The position numbers were made by a program, and so were the translations under genes. Positions 50,311 through 61,802 of a DNA stretch of 64,000 nucleotides are shown here, in pieces. The first letter of the stretch is position 1, and each line of letters begins with the position of its first letter. The notes below the pieces were generated by a model. That model was not told the origin of the DNA. It ran no database searches and worked only from the letters and a program-made list of their open reading frames with translations. The DNA is from Gnetum montanum (lineage: Eukaryota > Streptophyta > Gnetopsida > Gnetales > Gnetaceae): positions 683,728 to 747,727 of the forward strand of contig MNCI01001065.1 of assembly GCA_015680685.1 (NCBI GenBank). The letters are read 5' to 3'.

Positions 50311-51030
50311 CAAGTGTGGCGAATGGCCGGACTTCATACCCCTGAATTCTCCGGGAATTCGGCTACGCTGGCGGCCCTCTGAATCCTATGGCGGGCCAGG
50401 AATGATCACATTTTCAAGGGAGCGTCTCTCCCTTCCTGAGCGTCCTCTCTAACAGGATATGCAAGTTTTGGCAGGAAATCACCTCCGCTATGGTGCCGCT
50501 ACAATCGCAAACACAGCGGGTCTTGGAGAGACTGCGGTCTAGGACCACCCCCCACGTCGTGAACCAGAGCCCGATGCCCCAAGGGCCGAATCTGGAGGAG
50601 GAGAGGCACGAGCAACAAGGGGGGGTCACTGTTGTTCCAGGGGAACAAAGCCCGAGCTTTCCCGCGCGGGATTGGATGGAGAGCATCCCCAACAAGCGAA
50701 CGACCGGCATCGCCCAAATAATTGCAGAAAACCGGCGCCGCCGCGCTGCCGGACCCGACCAAACCAGCACTGGCAGCGGTATCTAATTCTCCGGCCGCTG
50801 CTGACGCGGGTTGACAGGGCGCCCGGGGTGAGGTTTCCTTGCTGCGGCTTGTTTTTCTGGTCCTTGGTGGGTGGATCGTCTTTGGGTGGTCGTGTGTCCT
50901 TGACGGGAATTTCTTGACGGGAATTTCCTGACCTGGCGTGGGGCCAGCGGCCCTGGCCCGAGCTGTACCATGTACCGCTTCTTTTTTTGATATGAAAATT
51001 CGCCCGACCTTTCTTAAAAAAAAAAAAAGA
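50311..51030 (+). other. LINE 3' end and A-rich tail
   Basis: After the zinc knuckle a short C-terminal motif (ILWRARNDHIF near 50380-50415) fits the end of plant L1 ORF2. The remainder is 3' non-coding, with a small duplication (TTGACGGGAATTTC twice, 50898-50928) and an A run at 51016-51028. Confidence 0.65.
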
Positions 51031-51369
51031 GAGATTTTCAAAATAAGCTATGGAGCATGGTTATTATTAAAAGAAATTATTCTAAAGGTAAGTGCTATGG
51101 AAGCAACTCATGGATTTATTTTTATTACAACATAAATAAAAGTAGTTTTATTGCACAAGTTAGGTATCACTTACCTTGAATTGGAAAAAAAGAACAAATT
51201 GTGGTATGTAAAAGAATGTCAAAATTTGAAGGAGAAAACCTTGTAAGATAGTTCAAACATTTTGAAAAGATGCATGTAAATAAAATCATGTGCATACAAA
51301 TGCTAATCATTTAGTATCAAACACTAGTATAGAGAAAATGTTTGATGTTTCAAATAGAAAAATGGGAAT

Positions 51370-51910
51370 GCAATCATAGGAAGACTTTTTTATGCTTATG
51401 GCATACCTTTTAACATTGCTAAATCTCCTTATTGGAAATAAGTTGTACAAATGATAAATTTTGCTCCAAAGGGTTATGTTTTACCTAGTTATGAAAAGAT
51501 TAGAATAACTTTGTTAAGTGACGAAAAATCTTGAATGGAAGAAAATTTAAGATACATAAAGGGTTGTTTGTCTACAATAGGTATGTTTATTTTATCAGAT
51601 AGATGGAGAAATATCAATAATAAACCACTTACTAATATTCTTGCATCATATTTAAAAAGTATTATATTTATAAAGTTACATGATACCTAGGAAAATGTTA
51701 CAAATGTTGCATATTTAATGGAATTATTTCATGCGGTGATAAATATTATGGGTAAAGATAATATTCTGTAGATTATCACAGATAGTGCTTCAAATAATAT
51801 GTTGGTAAGAAAAATGATAGAGGATGAATTTTCAAGTATATTTTGGACTCCTTGTGTAACACATTACTTGAATTTATTACTTAAAGATATTATTGTAGAT
51901 GTTTAATAGA
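51370..51910 (+). pseudogene. hAT-type transposase remnant (DUF659-like region)
   Basis: Plus-strand text matches the conserved part of plant hAT-like transposases: AIIGRLFYAYGIPFNIAKSP, then KGYVLPSYEKIRITLLSDEK, then GMFILSDRWRNINNKPLTN, then LMELFHAVINIMGKDNIL, IITDSASNNMLVRKMIEDEF, and IFWTPCVTHYLNLLLKDII. A few in-frame stops are present. Neither the BED zinc finger nor the C-terminal dimerisation region is clear, and no terminal inverted repeats were found. The LINE ends about 340 bp upstream. Confidence 0.75.
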
Positions 51911-53102
51911 TATCAGAAGTTATAAATAATGCTAAAAAAGTTCAATAGTTTATTATGAACCATTCATTTATAGTTTATTGTAGAATTTTTAATGAAATTT
52001 TATTTATTTTGATTAAATATTCTAGAACCTTTTTATGTATTAAAGGTATTAATTTAGAAAACTTTATTAGCATAGATACGTAGTAGACTAAGTAGACTTA
52101 GTACTTAAAGGCTTAAGATATAGTTCATGTCAATTCAAACATCAAGTTATTATCTTAGTCTTCTCCAACTTACAAATCAAGTCCTCATCAAATGTGGGAC
52201 TATGAAGGATCTATAGATGATAGACATGATGAGTTTCCTATAGAAGTTTTAGATTCTAATTTTGAGAAAGTGTTTGATAGTGCTAAAAATAAAAAGCACT
52301 TTTAAAAAATTGAGTATTAAGCTATTTTCATCATTAAGTAGCATACAATACATGAAATGCTATGAAGTTATTTTGTGATCTTTGTTAAAACTCTTATCAA
52401 TATTAAATAACATACAATATATGACCTTTTATAAAGTTACTCTATGATAGGTTAATAAGTGATCTCCTTTTTTCCCGGGTTAAATATAGCTCCACATTTT
52501 CTGATCAAAAATTAACATCATTAGAATAATGTGTTATATATGTTATTATGCAAATATCTTTCCTTTATTATGATAGAAAGCTTTGCATCTAATAAAATTT
52601 ATTATTAAAATTTCACTTATATTATTCCTAATTTATATAACATATTATTTTTAAATGGTTTCTTGTACGCAACCTTTCACCTTGCCATTTTCGTCACATT
52701 GTAGGTGCAAATGCTACCTCATTACCTATTTTTGTTAACTATGATTAATATTTAAAAATAAAAAAATAGACTCCTTTGATTTTTTTAAAAAATATTTCAA
52801 CGTCGTTTATGAAGTTGAAGTAGACAGAAATTTTGTTAAGTGCATCGAGTATAACAACTTAATAAAACGTTGGAACTTTTCGCACTGACTTCTATTTAAA
52901 ACTTTGAAATTTTCAGATTCAAAAATGAACTCGCAACACTAAAGCAAATACGCTCTGTAATGTAAAGTAATAAACTTGCTTGTAGTATTATTTTATCAAC
53001 TTCTTACCCAAACGCCAAAAGCCAGGGAATTGATAATTTGCACATAAAAGTGCATAACCTCTTTAATGCTCAGTTTTATAAAAAAAATACATTTACCAGA
53101 TA
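51911..53102. other. Spacer downstream of the NLR gene
   Basis: Very AT-rich. The first part (to about 52320) may be further hAT remnant. From 52700 to 53102 it is the 3' flank of the NLR gene. No gene is supported. Confidence 0.4.
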
Positions 53103-56100
53103 TCACTCGTATATGCATTTTACATTTAAATCAGCATTTTCCAGCTCTTGCCATCTTTGAATAAGGCGTGGACAGTTGTCGATGTAAAGGAATTGGAGTG
53201 ACTTCATGTTTGTAAGCACGTCCATCCAATTTGGCTCCAACTCAGAGCAATCATTCAGATCTAATATTTGTAGAGATGGAAGAGAGTGAAATGTTGCACC
53301 TAACCTCTTTAGATTTCTGCAGCCCCACAAGGACAGAAACTTAAGAGACACCAATCTCCCGATGTTTCCTGGAAGCTCTTCCAGGCTCTCACACATGGAA
53401 AGATTCAGTGACTGTAACAACGAAAGGTTCTCCAAGCCCAAAGGCAGTCGTACAACTTTCCTGCACCCTCCGACTGTTAATCTTTTCAATAAAACACACC
53501 CGCCAATACTCTCCGGAACTTCTCTTAATGCAATGTTACGGATTGATAAAATCTGGAGATGCGGGAGGGTATGGAGTTCATCAGGCAGCTGCACCAATTG
53601 CTCAGCGTTCCGCAAGGATAACTTTACCAAGGACTTCATATGTGATATGAGTCCTGCTGATATTTCTCTCAAATATTCTCCTCCTAAAACTAAGTACTCT
53701 ACATTTAACATCTGGGATACAGGCTCAACAATAACCAGCTTGTCGCTATCTGTTATTATGGACTCGTGTTCAAAGAGGAGGCGTAAATCCTTCAAGTTGG
53801 ATGGCAACTATGTATGTGCAGCAATTAAACAGCAGCAGCGTCAGTTAACATATATTTGAACTTTATACATGCTTAAATATTTCCAGAAACTTTGCTACGT
53901 AAATATTTGAAAGTTTGACCTGGTGTAAAAGCACGGTGCTGGTGGGCGCGTACATCAGGGTCCTCAGCTCTGGGCATTGCTTCCCATAAACAAGCGGTGG
54001 CTGCGATTTTGATGTCCCTGAATGCCAACAAAGAAGGTTGGGAAAAGCTTCCTTGCATTCACCTTCAATTTCAATGACAGTGTACCGATTATTATTTGTA
54101 GCATAATCCAGGGATAGAATTCGGAGGGAGGCGGACATGACGTCGAGCTTGTGAGATGGCAGGATCAGCTTTTCTCTGTCTTCCACCTTCTCTTGCAAAT
54201 AAATGCCTTTAATGTTGCGCAAATTCTGCAGCAGCAGCTTCAATTACGGCTATGGCTGTTACCCCACGAATACAATTTAATATTAAAGAAACGAAAAAGC
54301 AGATGATTGAAATTACATGAGAATCAGTCGACTCGAGCATAGATCGGAATTGCGAGACAGTGGCGATCCTGCTGGATTGCCCAATTCTTCGGCCCATTTC
54401 TAAGACCACGTCATGGACTTTTGCTTTTGCGTCAAAATCGTTATGTATCATCACTCCCGCGGTGTACTCCAGAGGCACTTTCTTTACGAGGGCCCTCCTT
54501 CGCAACACCTCCATGGTATGCTTTCCAAACGTGCGCTCCAGAAAACGCCAACCCCAAGGAGAAGAGGAAAAGCCGAAAGAGAAAGCGCACATGTCGAGAA
54601 AAGCATCTCGGCAGCATTGCTGCAGGCTATCAAATGCAAAAGAGAAGAATTCGATGCTCTGCCCACCAAAATGTTGCCCATCATCGTACCTGCGCTCGTC
54701 CCGAATCGCATTAAGAGCTTCTGCAACGTTATTCTCGTATCTTAAGTATCTTCCCACCATGGCTATAAGCAAAGGCATGCCTCTGCAGATGCTGAGCAAA
54801 TATTGCAAATCGTGCTGACTAATTTGCTCTACCACATCGCTACCCATTTGTTTCTTCAACAATGTCTCTGCATCTTTCTCCTCCAGCGACTCCACGCTGA
54901 AGAATTTCACGTCATTTCGATTTTTAACATCAACACCGTTGCGCACAGTTGCGTCTCGAGCAGTTAGAAGCAGCCTCAGCTTTCTTGAGCGGTCCAGGTC
55001 AGATGGTAGCAGTTTGCCAAGTTCAATCCCGTCCAGGACGTTGTCGATATAAACAAAACATGGCTCCTTCTCAAAGTATTTAAGCAGAAGATTTTGACCA
55101 TCTGAGCTTGTGGATGGCTCCTCCGTTACCTGGTTTTCTGAGATTGCAGCTAAAATTTTTCGCTGTACCGCCATGGTATTGGGTTTACTTCCGGTGTTTT
55201 CGTAAAGGGCCGCCTTGGAGAATTTAAATCCTAATGCATCGTCTACCCTTGCATAGACAGCTTCAGCAAGTGTACTCTTCCCTATTCCTCCCAAGCCATG
55301 AAGAATAACAACCAGTACTTTCTTTGGACTTTCTAGTTCTAGCATTTCTACAATGCTTGTCAACGTTTCTGATTGGATCACTGAAAAATAAGGAGAATGC
55401 TTTTAGGCGAAACTACTTACTAGTAGAGAATTTCTTCACAAGGAATAACATCAGTGTTTAATATTTACGTAAAAAATAGAGTTTCCATAACTTGCCTGCA
55501 TGGTGAGGGTAAAACTCCATTCTTGGCAATTGGAGAGGTTGATTGCTATCGTATACTCTGAGAATAACGTGCAACATCAGGTGTCTGTGAGTCTTCTCAA
55601 GACGGCTTCGAATATCTTCCAACTGCCTCTTCTCTACATTTGCTCCAAAGAATCTGCAAAACCTTAAAATGTTAAGACACTACAACATCCAACTGGTTCG
55701 TTACAATCTAAAATAGGAATTAAAAAATTGAAAAAAAAAATATAATGTCACTCACTTGTACCACCAGGAAGATTTGGCTTGGCAGAGGCACACAACCGCT
55801 CCTTCAACCACCAATTGGAGGGCCTCTTCCATTAAACTTGCAATATGTTTTTTCAACGTGCGTCTTTCCTTCAGAATCTGAAGGTATTCTGCCAATCGAT
55901 ACATCTCATCTAACACATCTAGACATTCTGCATTGTTTGCGGATACCATTTCAAATCTTTCGAGAACAAAAGCAACCGCGAGCAAGCCGGCAGCAACCCA
56001 ATGGGCCTTTCCAATCCCATTTAGCACTATTTTCGCGACATCCATCACGGTAGCACTTTGCTCGTTGGATATCTGTGCGTAACTTAATTGTTAGCGGTTC

Positions 56101-59100
56101 AAATTTTTTTTTAAATAAAATTGGTTTTGCTTTTAGGATGGAAAAGGTATTGTTACTTTATCTGGATTTTAGTAAACAGGTGAAAAAAATGTGATATATA
56201 ATATAAGATCTCTGATTCCAAATTTAAAATCTTTAATAATTTTGATTTAAGAATTGAAATGAAATCACGATATAACATGATTATTTTATTTTTAAATATT
56301 TAATAATTCATTCCAAATTCCTAAAAGGTAATTTGACTGGCACAGGTACCCGTCATTGATTTTGCCAGTTTGTCAAACTGATCAAACTCTAATCCAAATT
56401 CAAAGGAAGGATTATCTTAAGAAAATGATCAATGTACCATCTATAGCTTTGCTGTTTTTAAAGCTTTTTATTTTTAAATCAGTTGCAATTGATTTGTAGT
56501 TTCAGGAAAATATTTTTAACTAAAAAAATCAATAAAAAAAAGTTTCAAAGAAGCAAAAAATAGTAAAATAAGGATATTGTAAACATAATTGAACTTGCAA
56601 CTTCTTACATAGCAATTATCTTGTAAGTAAACTTATAAAGTTGTAGAAAAGCAAAGCTAATAGAAGGACTCATAGAAAATCTAAGTTAGTAGGCAACAAG
56701 GAATTATAGACAAATTTCATAGGAGGAATTCTAAAAATGGTGTAGTTTAATAGATCCAAAAGGGTATCAATGAATATAAGTGAAAATTTGATTTTAGTAA
56801 TAACATTTAAAAATTATTAATACATGTTTAATAAAGAAAAAAATAATTAAATATCTAAAATTCAATCATTTTATATCTTTTATGTAAATCTATAAGCTCC
56901 TATTTTAAAACAAAGCTTGACTACATAGTGTAAAGGTGTTAAAAAAAAGTATATATCATAAATTCATAATACAACCAACAATTGGGATGCACATGCAACT
57001 GTTTAAAAAACACAAATATGATTCTCATAACTTTCTTAGTGATCAGCAAGAACATCTTGTAAGAATAATATGGAAAAATATATAACAAATATATAATATA
57101 CTTAGTATTGCAAAATTTCTCATTTTACCATAAAAATTAAACAAAAAAGTGCATCAACCCATCAAATTCGCACCCTATTATATCATTCTGCTTCAAAACA
57201 TATCTTGCAAGGCATCTATTACTCTAATCTCTCTGGGATTATTAAAAAAAAATATTAAAGCAAAATCATAAGATAGACAAGATGGACCTGAATGATAAGG
57301 CCCCACAAACGAGTTGTATCTAAGCTTTTAGAGAGAATAGCTATTTGAATATAGTAACAATATTAGGTAAATTTGAACTTTACAGAAGAGAAAATACTCA
57401 AAAGAGTGCTTGCAGCGTCGGCAGATTCAGAAAACATATCCTTGAATTTTACAAGATCCGTTGTATTCACAAATTTCCACTCTTTCTGCTGAGGTTTAGA
57501 ATCCTTATTGGAAGATGAAGAGTGTGATTCCTATTACCAAATCATGCATTGTGCAAACTTTGTTATTTGTAAAATATTACTAGCTCCAAAATAACATAAC
57601 AACAAGGGAAAACAACTTGCTAAATGGAATGAAAGAGAAACAAGGGAGATAAATAGGAAAGCAACTTTGCAACTTTTAAAACATTTCAAAACTACCAGGA
57701 TACTCAAAGATGTTTACAAAGACGACAACTGGGTTGCTTCCACAGCAACCTTTACACAAGACAACACATACTCTCTCAACTGACTGACCATAACCAACCC
57801 AAGATGGATTTAAATAGACGAGAGTTAAAAGAATGGAAACAACCAATAATTAACTCAAACAAATTTTCACTTTTCTTTTACAAGAGGTTTTAGAAATCTT
57901 AACTCTTTTTTAGAAAATTCTAAAACTAACAAAAGGTAGAAGAGAAAAGTGAAGTTCAACACAGGTTAACTACAAGTTGTCTTTGTATTTGTAACAATCT
58001 CCCACTTAAAAAGACAAATCACTCAGAAAAATAAACTAGAAAAACTTCATCAATCAATATGCTTTCCACAATATGCAAAAAAATCACAGGTATGCACACA
58101 ACCATTGGAAGAGCATCTCTGCATGAAGCATCCTGACCAAGCTTTCTTTAAGCCAAAACAACATGAGATAGCATTATATTAGCATTACCAAATACTATCC
58201 CAAAAAACTATAACACAAAACAAAAAAGACGTGGAGCTTAGACTCTTAACATAATAATAAGATGTCTCTTCAATAGCAACAAATCCAAAAGACAACATCA
58301 TCACATCTCAAACATAGCAATCCCTTTTTCACATGTCCAATACAGTGACAACATCATGGTCTCTTTTCTTTTTCATCTGTTTCATTACAAAAACAAAACA
58401 TCTTGACTATCTTGTACACATAAACAAAAAATAATCTGCACTGAAACAGAAAGACAATGTGCAAATAATCCAAACCAACTTATAAAAAAAATAATCTATA
58501 AAAACATAATCTGCACTCAAACAAAAAGACAATCAGCAAATAATCCAAACCACCCTATATAACCTTTTGTGCTCCACCAATGACCAGCATTGCACAACTT
58601 AACATCATTCAGCCTCGCTCCAATATCACTTGTTACCAAATTATGCATTGTGCAAACATTGTTATTCGTAAATATTACTGGCACAAACAACGTAACAACA
58701 AGGGAAAACAACTTACAAATTGGAGTGAGAGAGAAATAAGGAGATAAACAACAAAGCAACTTTGCAACTTTTATAACATCTTCAAAACTACAGAGATACC
58801 CAAAGATGTTTACAAAGACCACAGGTTAGTTGCTTCCACACAGCAACTCTTACACAAGAGATGTTTACAAAGACCACAAGTTAGTTGCTTTCACACAGCA
58901 ACCCTGAACTGAGACCACATATTCTCAATTCACTGACCATAACCAAACCAAAGTTCAAAGAATGGAAACAACCAATAATTAACTCAGAAAGATCTTTACT
59001 TTTCTTTTACAAGAAGTTTTAGAAATCTTAACTCTTATTTGAAAAATCCTAGAACTAACAAACTGTAGAAGAAGAAACTGTAGAAGAGGAAAGTAAAGTT

Positions 59101-59593
59101 CAACTAACTACAAATTTTGCCTTCATACCTCTAACAATTCCTACATTAATCCAAATGAAAGAAAAACAAAAATCTCCTCAACAAAACAATTATGCAAGGC
59201 ATTGCCAATTGTAAAACAGCAGGAGAAGTAAAATCGTAAACAGACCTTGGCATAATCCAGAAGAATTCGAGTGTAACTGATCAGGGCGCTTAAATCTCCA
59301 TCCACACCAGATTTTGAAATATCAAGGATGTTTTGACCTGCTTCATCGGCAACAACAGATGCAGAAGTTGAAGCTTGCTCTGTACTTGTATCAATGACAG
59401 CAGGGGACGTAGGAGCTGGCCCTGTTTCTGCACTTGTTTCAGTGGACGCAGAAGCTTGCCCTGCTTCTGTCCCTGCTTCAGAAGCAGAAGTAGGAGGCCA
59501 TGCCATGGCAGGATCGGTTAGGGTTTGCTGAGCTGCAACATGGCGACTGTTGAAACACCGGCAACAATCACAGATCGACCTTGCATTACCCAT
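53103..59593 (-). CDS. NLR resistance protein: acylation signal, HeLo-like domain, NB-ARC, LRR
   Basis: Seven exons inferred: 59593-59246, 57530-57384, 56072-55756, 55653-55496, 55380-54317, 54225-53869, 53807-53103. They give about 1031 codons with no stop and all phases matching. Introns are GT-AG except intron 4, which looks GC-AG (CAG/GCAAGT). The N-terminus MGNARSICDCCRCF suggests myristoylation and palmitoylation, then a Ser/Thr/Ala-rich linker. Residues about 150-310 form a helical domain (HWVAAGLLAVAFVLERFEMV, ALQLVVEGAVV) that I compare with the HeLo/MLKL/RPW8 group. NB-ARC follows: P-loop GLGGIGKST (352-360), CFVYIDNV (431-438), LRLLLTARD, CRGMPLL (523-529), VHD (645-647). Leucine-rich repeats fill 798-1031. 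A probable immune receptor. A 1.6-kb LTR element fills intron 1. Confidence 0.82.
55241..55300 (-). other. P-loop of the NLR NB-ARC domain
   Basis: The nucleotide-binding P-loop GLGGIGKSTLAEAVY is encoded here on the minus strand in exon 5. All consensus residues (GxxxxGKS/T) are present, so ATP binding is plausible. Confidence 0.85.
56073..57383 (-). other. NLR intron 2, no gene seen
   Basis: 1311 bp, very AT-rich, with donor GTAAAG (57383) and acceptor GCACAG (56073). No repeat borders or coding features were found. Confidence 0.6.
57531..57532 (-). promoter_or_regulatory. Splice acceptor of NLR exon 2 rebuilt by a transposon insertion
   Basis: On the minus strand the acceptor reads GGTAATAG/GAATCACAC. 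The A (57532) is the last base of the inserted element; the G (57531) is the first base of the target duplication. The ancestral acceptor, TTAATGTAG/GAAT with a good pyrimidine tract, survives at 59142-59141 on the other side of the element. Confidence 0.75.
57532..59136 (-). mobile_element. Non-autonomous LTR element (TRIM/LARD-like) in NLR intron 1
   Basis: Target duplication ATTCC lies at 57527-57531 and 59137-59141. LTRs are 58631-59136 (5') and 57532-57996 (3'). On the minus strand the 5' LTR is followed by a primer-site-like AGTGATATTGGAGCGAGG (58630-58613), near the TGGTATCAGAGC form used by many Ty1/copia elements. The 3' LTR is preceded by AAGTGGGAGA (about 58008-57998), a copia-like polypurine tract. 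The inside (57997-58630) is only about 630 bp and has no supported gene, so movement would need proteins from elsewhere. The 5' LTR has an extra internal duplication of about 50 bp (58803-58907). Confidence 0.85.
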
Positions 59594-59730
59594 TAGGTAA
59601 CAAAGCTTTGAACAAGGGCGAAGATGATATTATCAGAGGGGCAAAGAGGCAAGAGGAAGATCCAGAACTCCCGTATATGCAGAAATGGAACATTAATGTT
59701 TCAATACATAAACACCCTGACTGAGAATCC

Positions 59731-59884
59731 AAGGACAGCCAGAAAGCGTCAGTCAAGAAGTTCAGAACAACTTGCAGAGCAATACTTCAAAAGTTTATTC
59801 CTAAGGACAGACAGAAAGCGTCAGTCAAGGAAGCTGCTGGGAAGTTCAGAACAACGTGCAGAGCAATACTTCAAAAGTTTATTC
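59731..59884. repeat. Imperfect tandem duplication upstream of the NLR gene
   Basis: Two units, about 59731-59799 and 59802-59884, share GACAG(C/A)CAGAAAGCGTCAGTCAAG and then AGTTCAGAACAAC(T/G)TGCAGAGC, ending in CTTCAAAAGTTTATTC. The second unit has a 14-bp insert (GAAGCTGCTGG region). They lie 140-290 bp upstream of the NLR start codon, in its probable promoter. Confidence 0.7.
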
Positions 59885-60705
59885 TTTTAAATTGCAAGTG
59901 GGAAAACTTTATCGGAAGAAATCCCTTATCCCTCGGTCTTGGAAAAAAAAAGATTCCATCCCGACCCATTAATTTTGTTTTAATTGCAAAAGATAAAGCA
60001 GCGATAATGAAATAGGCATTGCTTAATACAAACTTTTGACTTTGGCTTTCACCTTGGCTTCTTTTAGAATTTTTGGTAAGCTTCTAGATATATGCCTTGT
60101 CTTATATGTTTCCAACAGACTTGAGACAAGAACACATTGTGTTAAATACAAGATGGTAGGTTGCCGAGAAAGCAGTTTATTTTGCGTGGGATCATCTATG
60201 ACGTGATTTCAACTTTTGCCAAACAGATTTTCGCATGGCGCCGCTGGTTATTGTTCAAGGCAAAGGCCATCGGGATGGAGGATTTTCTTAAGCTGGCGCT
60301 GCTATTGCTTAACGCAAAGGCATCTGCCGAAGCCTGCGTGACTTGGAGCACATTGCTGCACTTTTACCTACAGATTTTTAATGGATTTCTAATTTTCTAC
60401 TTTGATTAGTTTGGGGAATAATGAGGAAACTTTATGGATTTTTAATTCCTTGATTAATTTTTGGATTATTGATGGAATGGCTAAATCATACTGATTTGAT
60501 TGGACTTAATTAAAACAGTAACAAACTTAGTTAATTAATAAATTAAGGTCATGTTCATGTTTAAAATGTGCCTTAGGTGTGCCATTGTCTTAAATAGGAT
60601 TGTAAAACCATTAATTTTAATCTAAAATGTGCCTTAAGTGTACAATTATCTTGAATAGGATTGTAAAACTATTAATTTTAAAGAATGTTAAAATATGCTC
60701 TAATT
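59885..60705. other. Intergenic, no supported gene
   Basis: A frame at 60161-60409 (82 codons, slightly richer in G+C) has no recognisable features. A duplication of about 65 bp occurs at 60562-60692, each unit with TAAAATGTGCCTTA and TAGGATTGTAAAAC. Confidence 0.4.
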
Positions 60706-61134
60706 TAACCATGCTTTCCTTGCTAACTACACAAAGACATGATTGAGGAAGGTGCACCAAGCTTTTTGATGAAATAAAGATTACTAAGATGATGCTTACT
60801 GTTCTATGTATTCTAAGTATTCTATTAACTTATGGGTAGTTAGGGCTTGTTTATCAACACAAGTATCTACGTAGTTGTGTAAATAAAAAGTGTCCCTTGA
60901 AGTCTAATATCTTTTTGAACATGCCTCTAATTAATATGTATTCTAAATGTGGCTATTTGTCTAGTTTTCTAAAGCTTGGATTCCTTGAATGCTTTGATTT
61001 CTAAGTACTATCATGAAGCATTTTTATTATTTGAAGGCATACAGAAAGTTGGCTTAGAGTCAGACTTCGTCATTGCAACTAGCTTGGTACTTACTTACCT
61101 TGTTGTAATTAAGAATGGTATGGTATCATATATT
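60706..61134 (+). pseudogene. PPR gene fragment 1 (PLS-type repeats)
   Basis: Plus-strand pieces fit pentatricopeptide repeats: CTKLFDEI (near 60752), LKSNIFLNMPLINMYSKCGY (60903-60960), and EAFLLFEGIQKVGLESDFVI (near 61017-61075). Frameshifts and stops are present. The last bases before the solo LTR are ATATT. PPR proteins of this type act in RNA processing in chloroplasts or mitochondria (established knowledge). This copy is not functional. Confidence 0.7.
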
Positions 61135-61340
61135 TGTTGATGCATAAATTTTGGTCATGCCAACACCTGAAAAACTCGTTTGAGGAGACTATTGCCTAGG
61201 GCGCCTCCAGTATGGGTACGGAAACCCGGGAATAGTCTCAGCTGGAGAGAGCCATGTGACCAAGTGATAGAGAGAAAGAGAGAAAACATAAAGAGAAATA
61301 AAGCATGAAAAGAAAAACTAAAGGAGAGAGAAACATGAAC

Positions 61341-61790
61341 CATCGACAGGATGCATGGTTGTGTTGCCGCAAGAATCATGTGTAGCTGCAATCAAACATC
61401 ACCAATGCCCTGTGAACCGCCAACTGCATAAATATAAATCCACCACCACCACATGCCATTTGCTGAAATAAAAGTAGATGAAGAGAAGATCCATCGACAA
61501 GATGCATGGTTATGTTGCTGCAAAAATCATGTGTAGTTGCGATGAAACATCACCAATACCCTGCGAACCGCCAACTGCATAAATATAAATCCACCACCAC
61601 CACATGCCATTTGCTGAAATAAAAGAAGATGAAGAGAAGATCCATCGACAGGATGCATGGTTATGTTTCCACAAAAATCATGTGTAGCTGCGATCAAACA
61701 TCACCAATGCCTTGCGAACCGCCAACTGAATAAATATAAATCCACCACCACCACTTGCCATTTGCTGAAATAAAAGAAGATAGAAAGAAC
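61341..61790. repeat. Tandem array, about three units of 150 bp
   Basis: Units start CATCGACA(G/A)GATGCATGG at 61341, 61493 and 61643 (periods 152 and 150). Each contains AATCATGTGTAGCTGCGAT, then CACCAATGCC and CCACCACCACCACATGCCA. The last unit is slightly shorter. Confidence 0.85.
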
Positions 61791-61802
61791 CACATGCCAT
61801 CT

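Larger units (their letters stand above)
45960..51030 (+). mobile_element. Plant L1-type LINE, inactive
   Basis: A GC-rich block stands out from AT-rich flanks. It carries ORF1 (DUF4283-type), ORF2 (endonuclease, reverse transcriptase, zinc knuckle) and a terminal A run at 51016-51028. The 5' border is placed where base composition changes (about 45960). No target duplication was found. ORF2 has stops, frameshifts and lacks its polymerase DD box, so the copy cannot move by itself. Confidence 0.85.

Noticed and set aside
45960-51030. Bacterial contamination as the reason for the GC-rich block
   Set aside because: It contains DUF4283, endonuclease, reverse transcriptase and zf-RVT motifs in plant L1 order, and an A tail.
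53362-54818. Plus-strand frames across the NLR exons (for example 53362-53859 and 54360-54818)
   Set aside because: They are shadows of the minus-strand LRR and NB-ARC exons.
60161-60409. Small protein gene of 82 codons
   Set aside because: No recognisable domain, conserved neighbour or splice context; the length is possible by chance.
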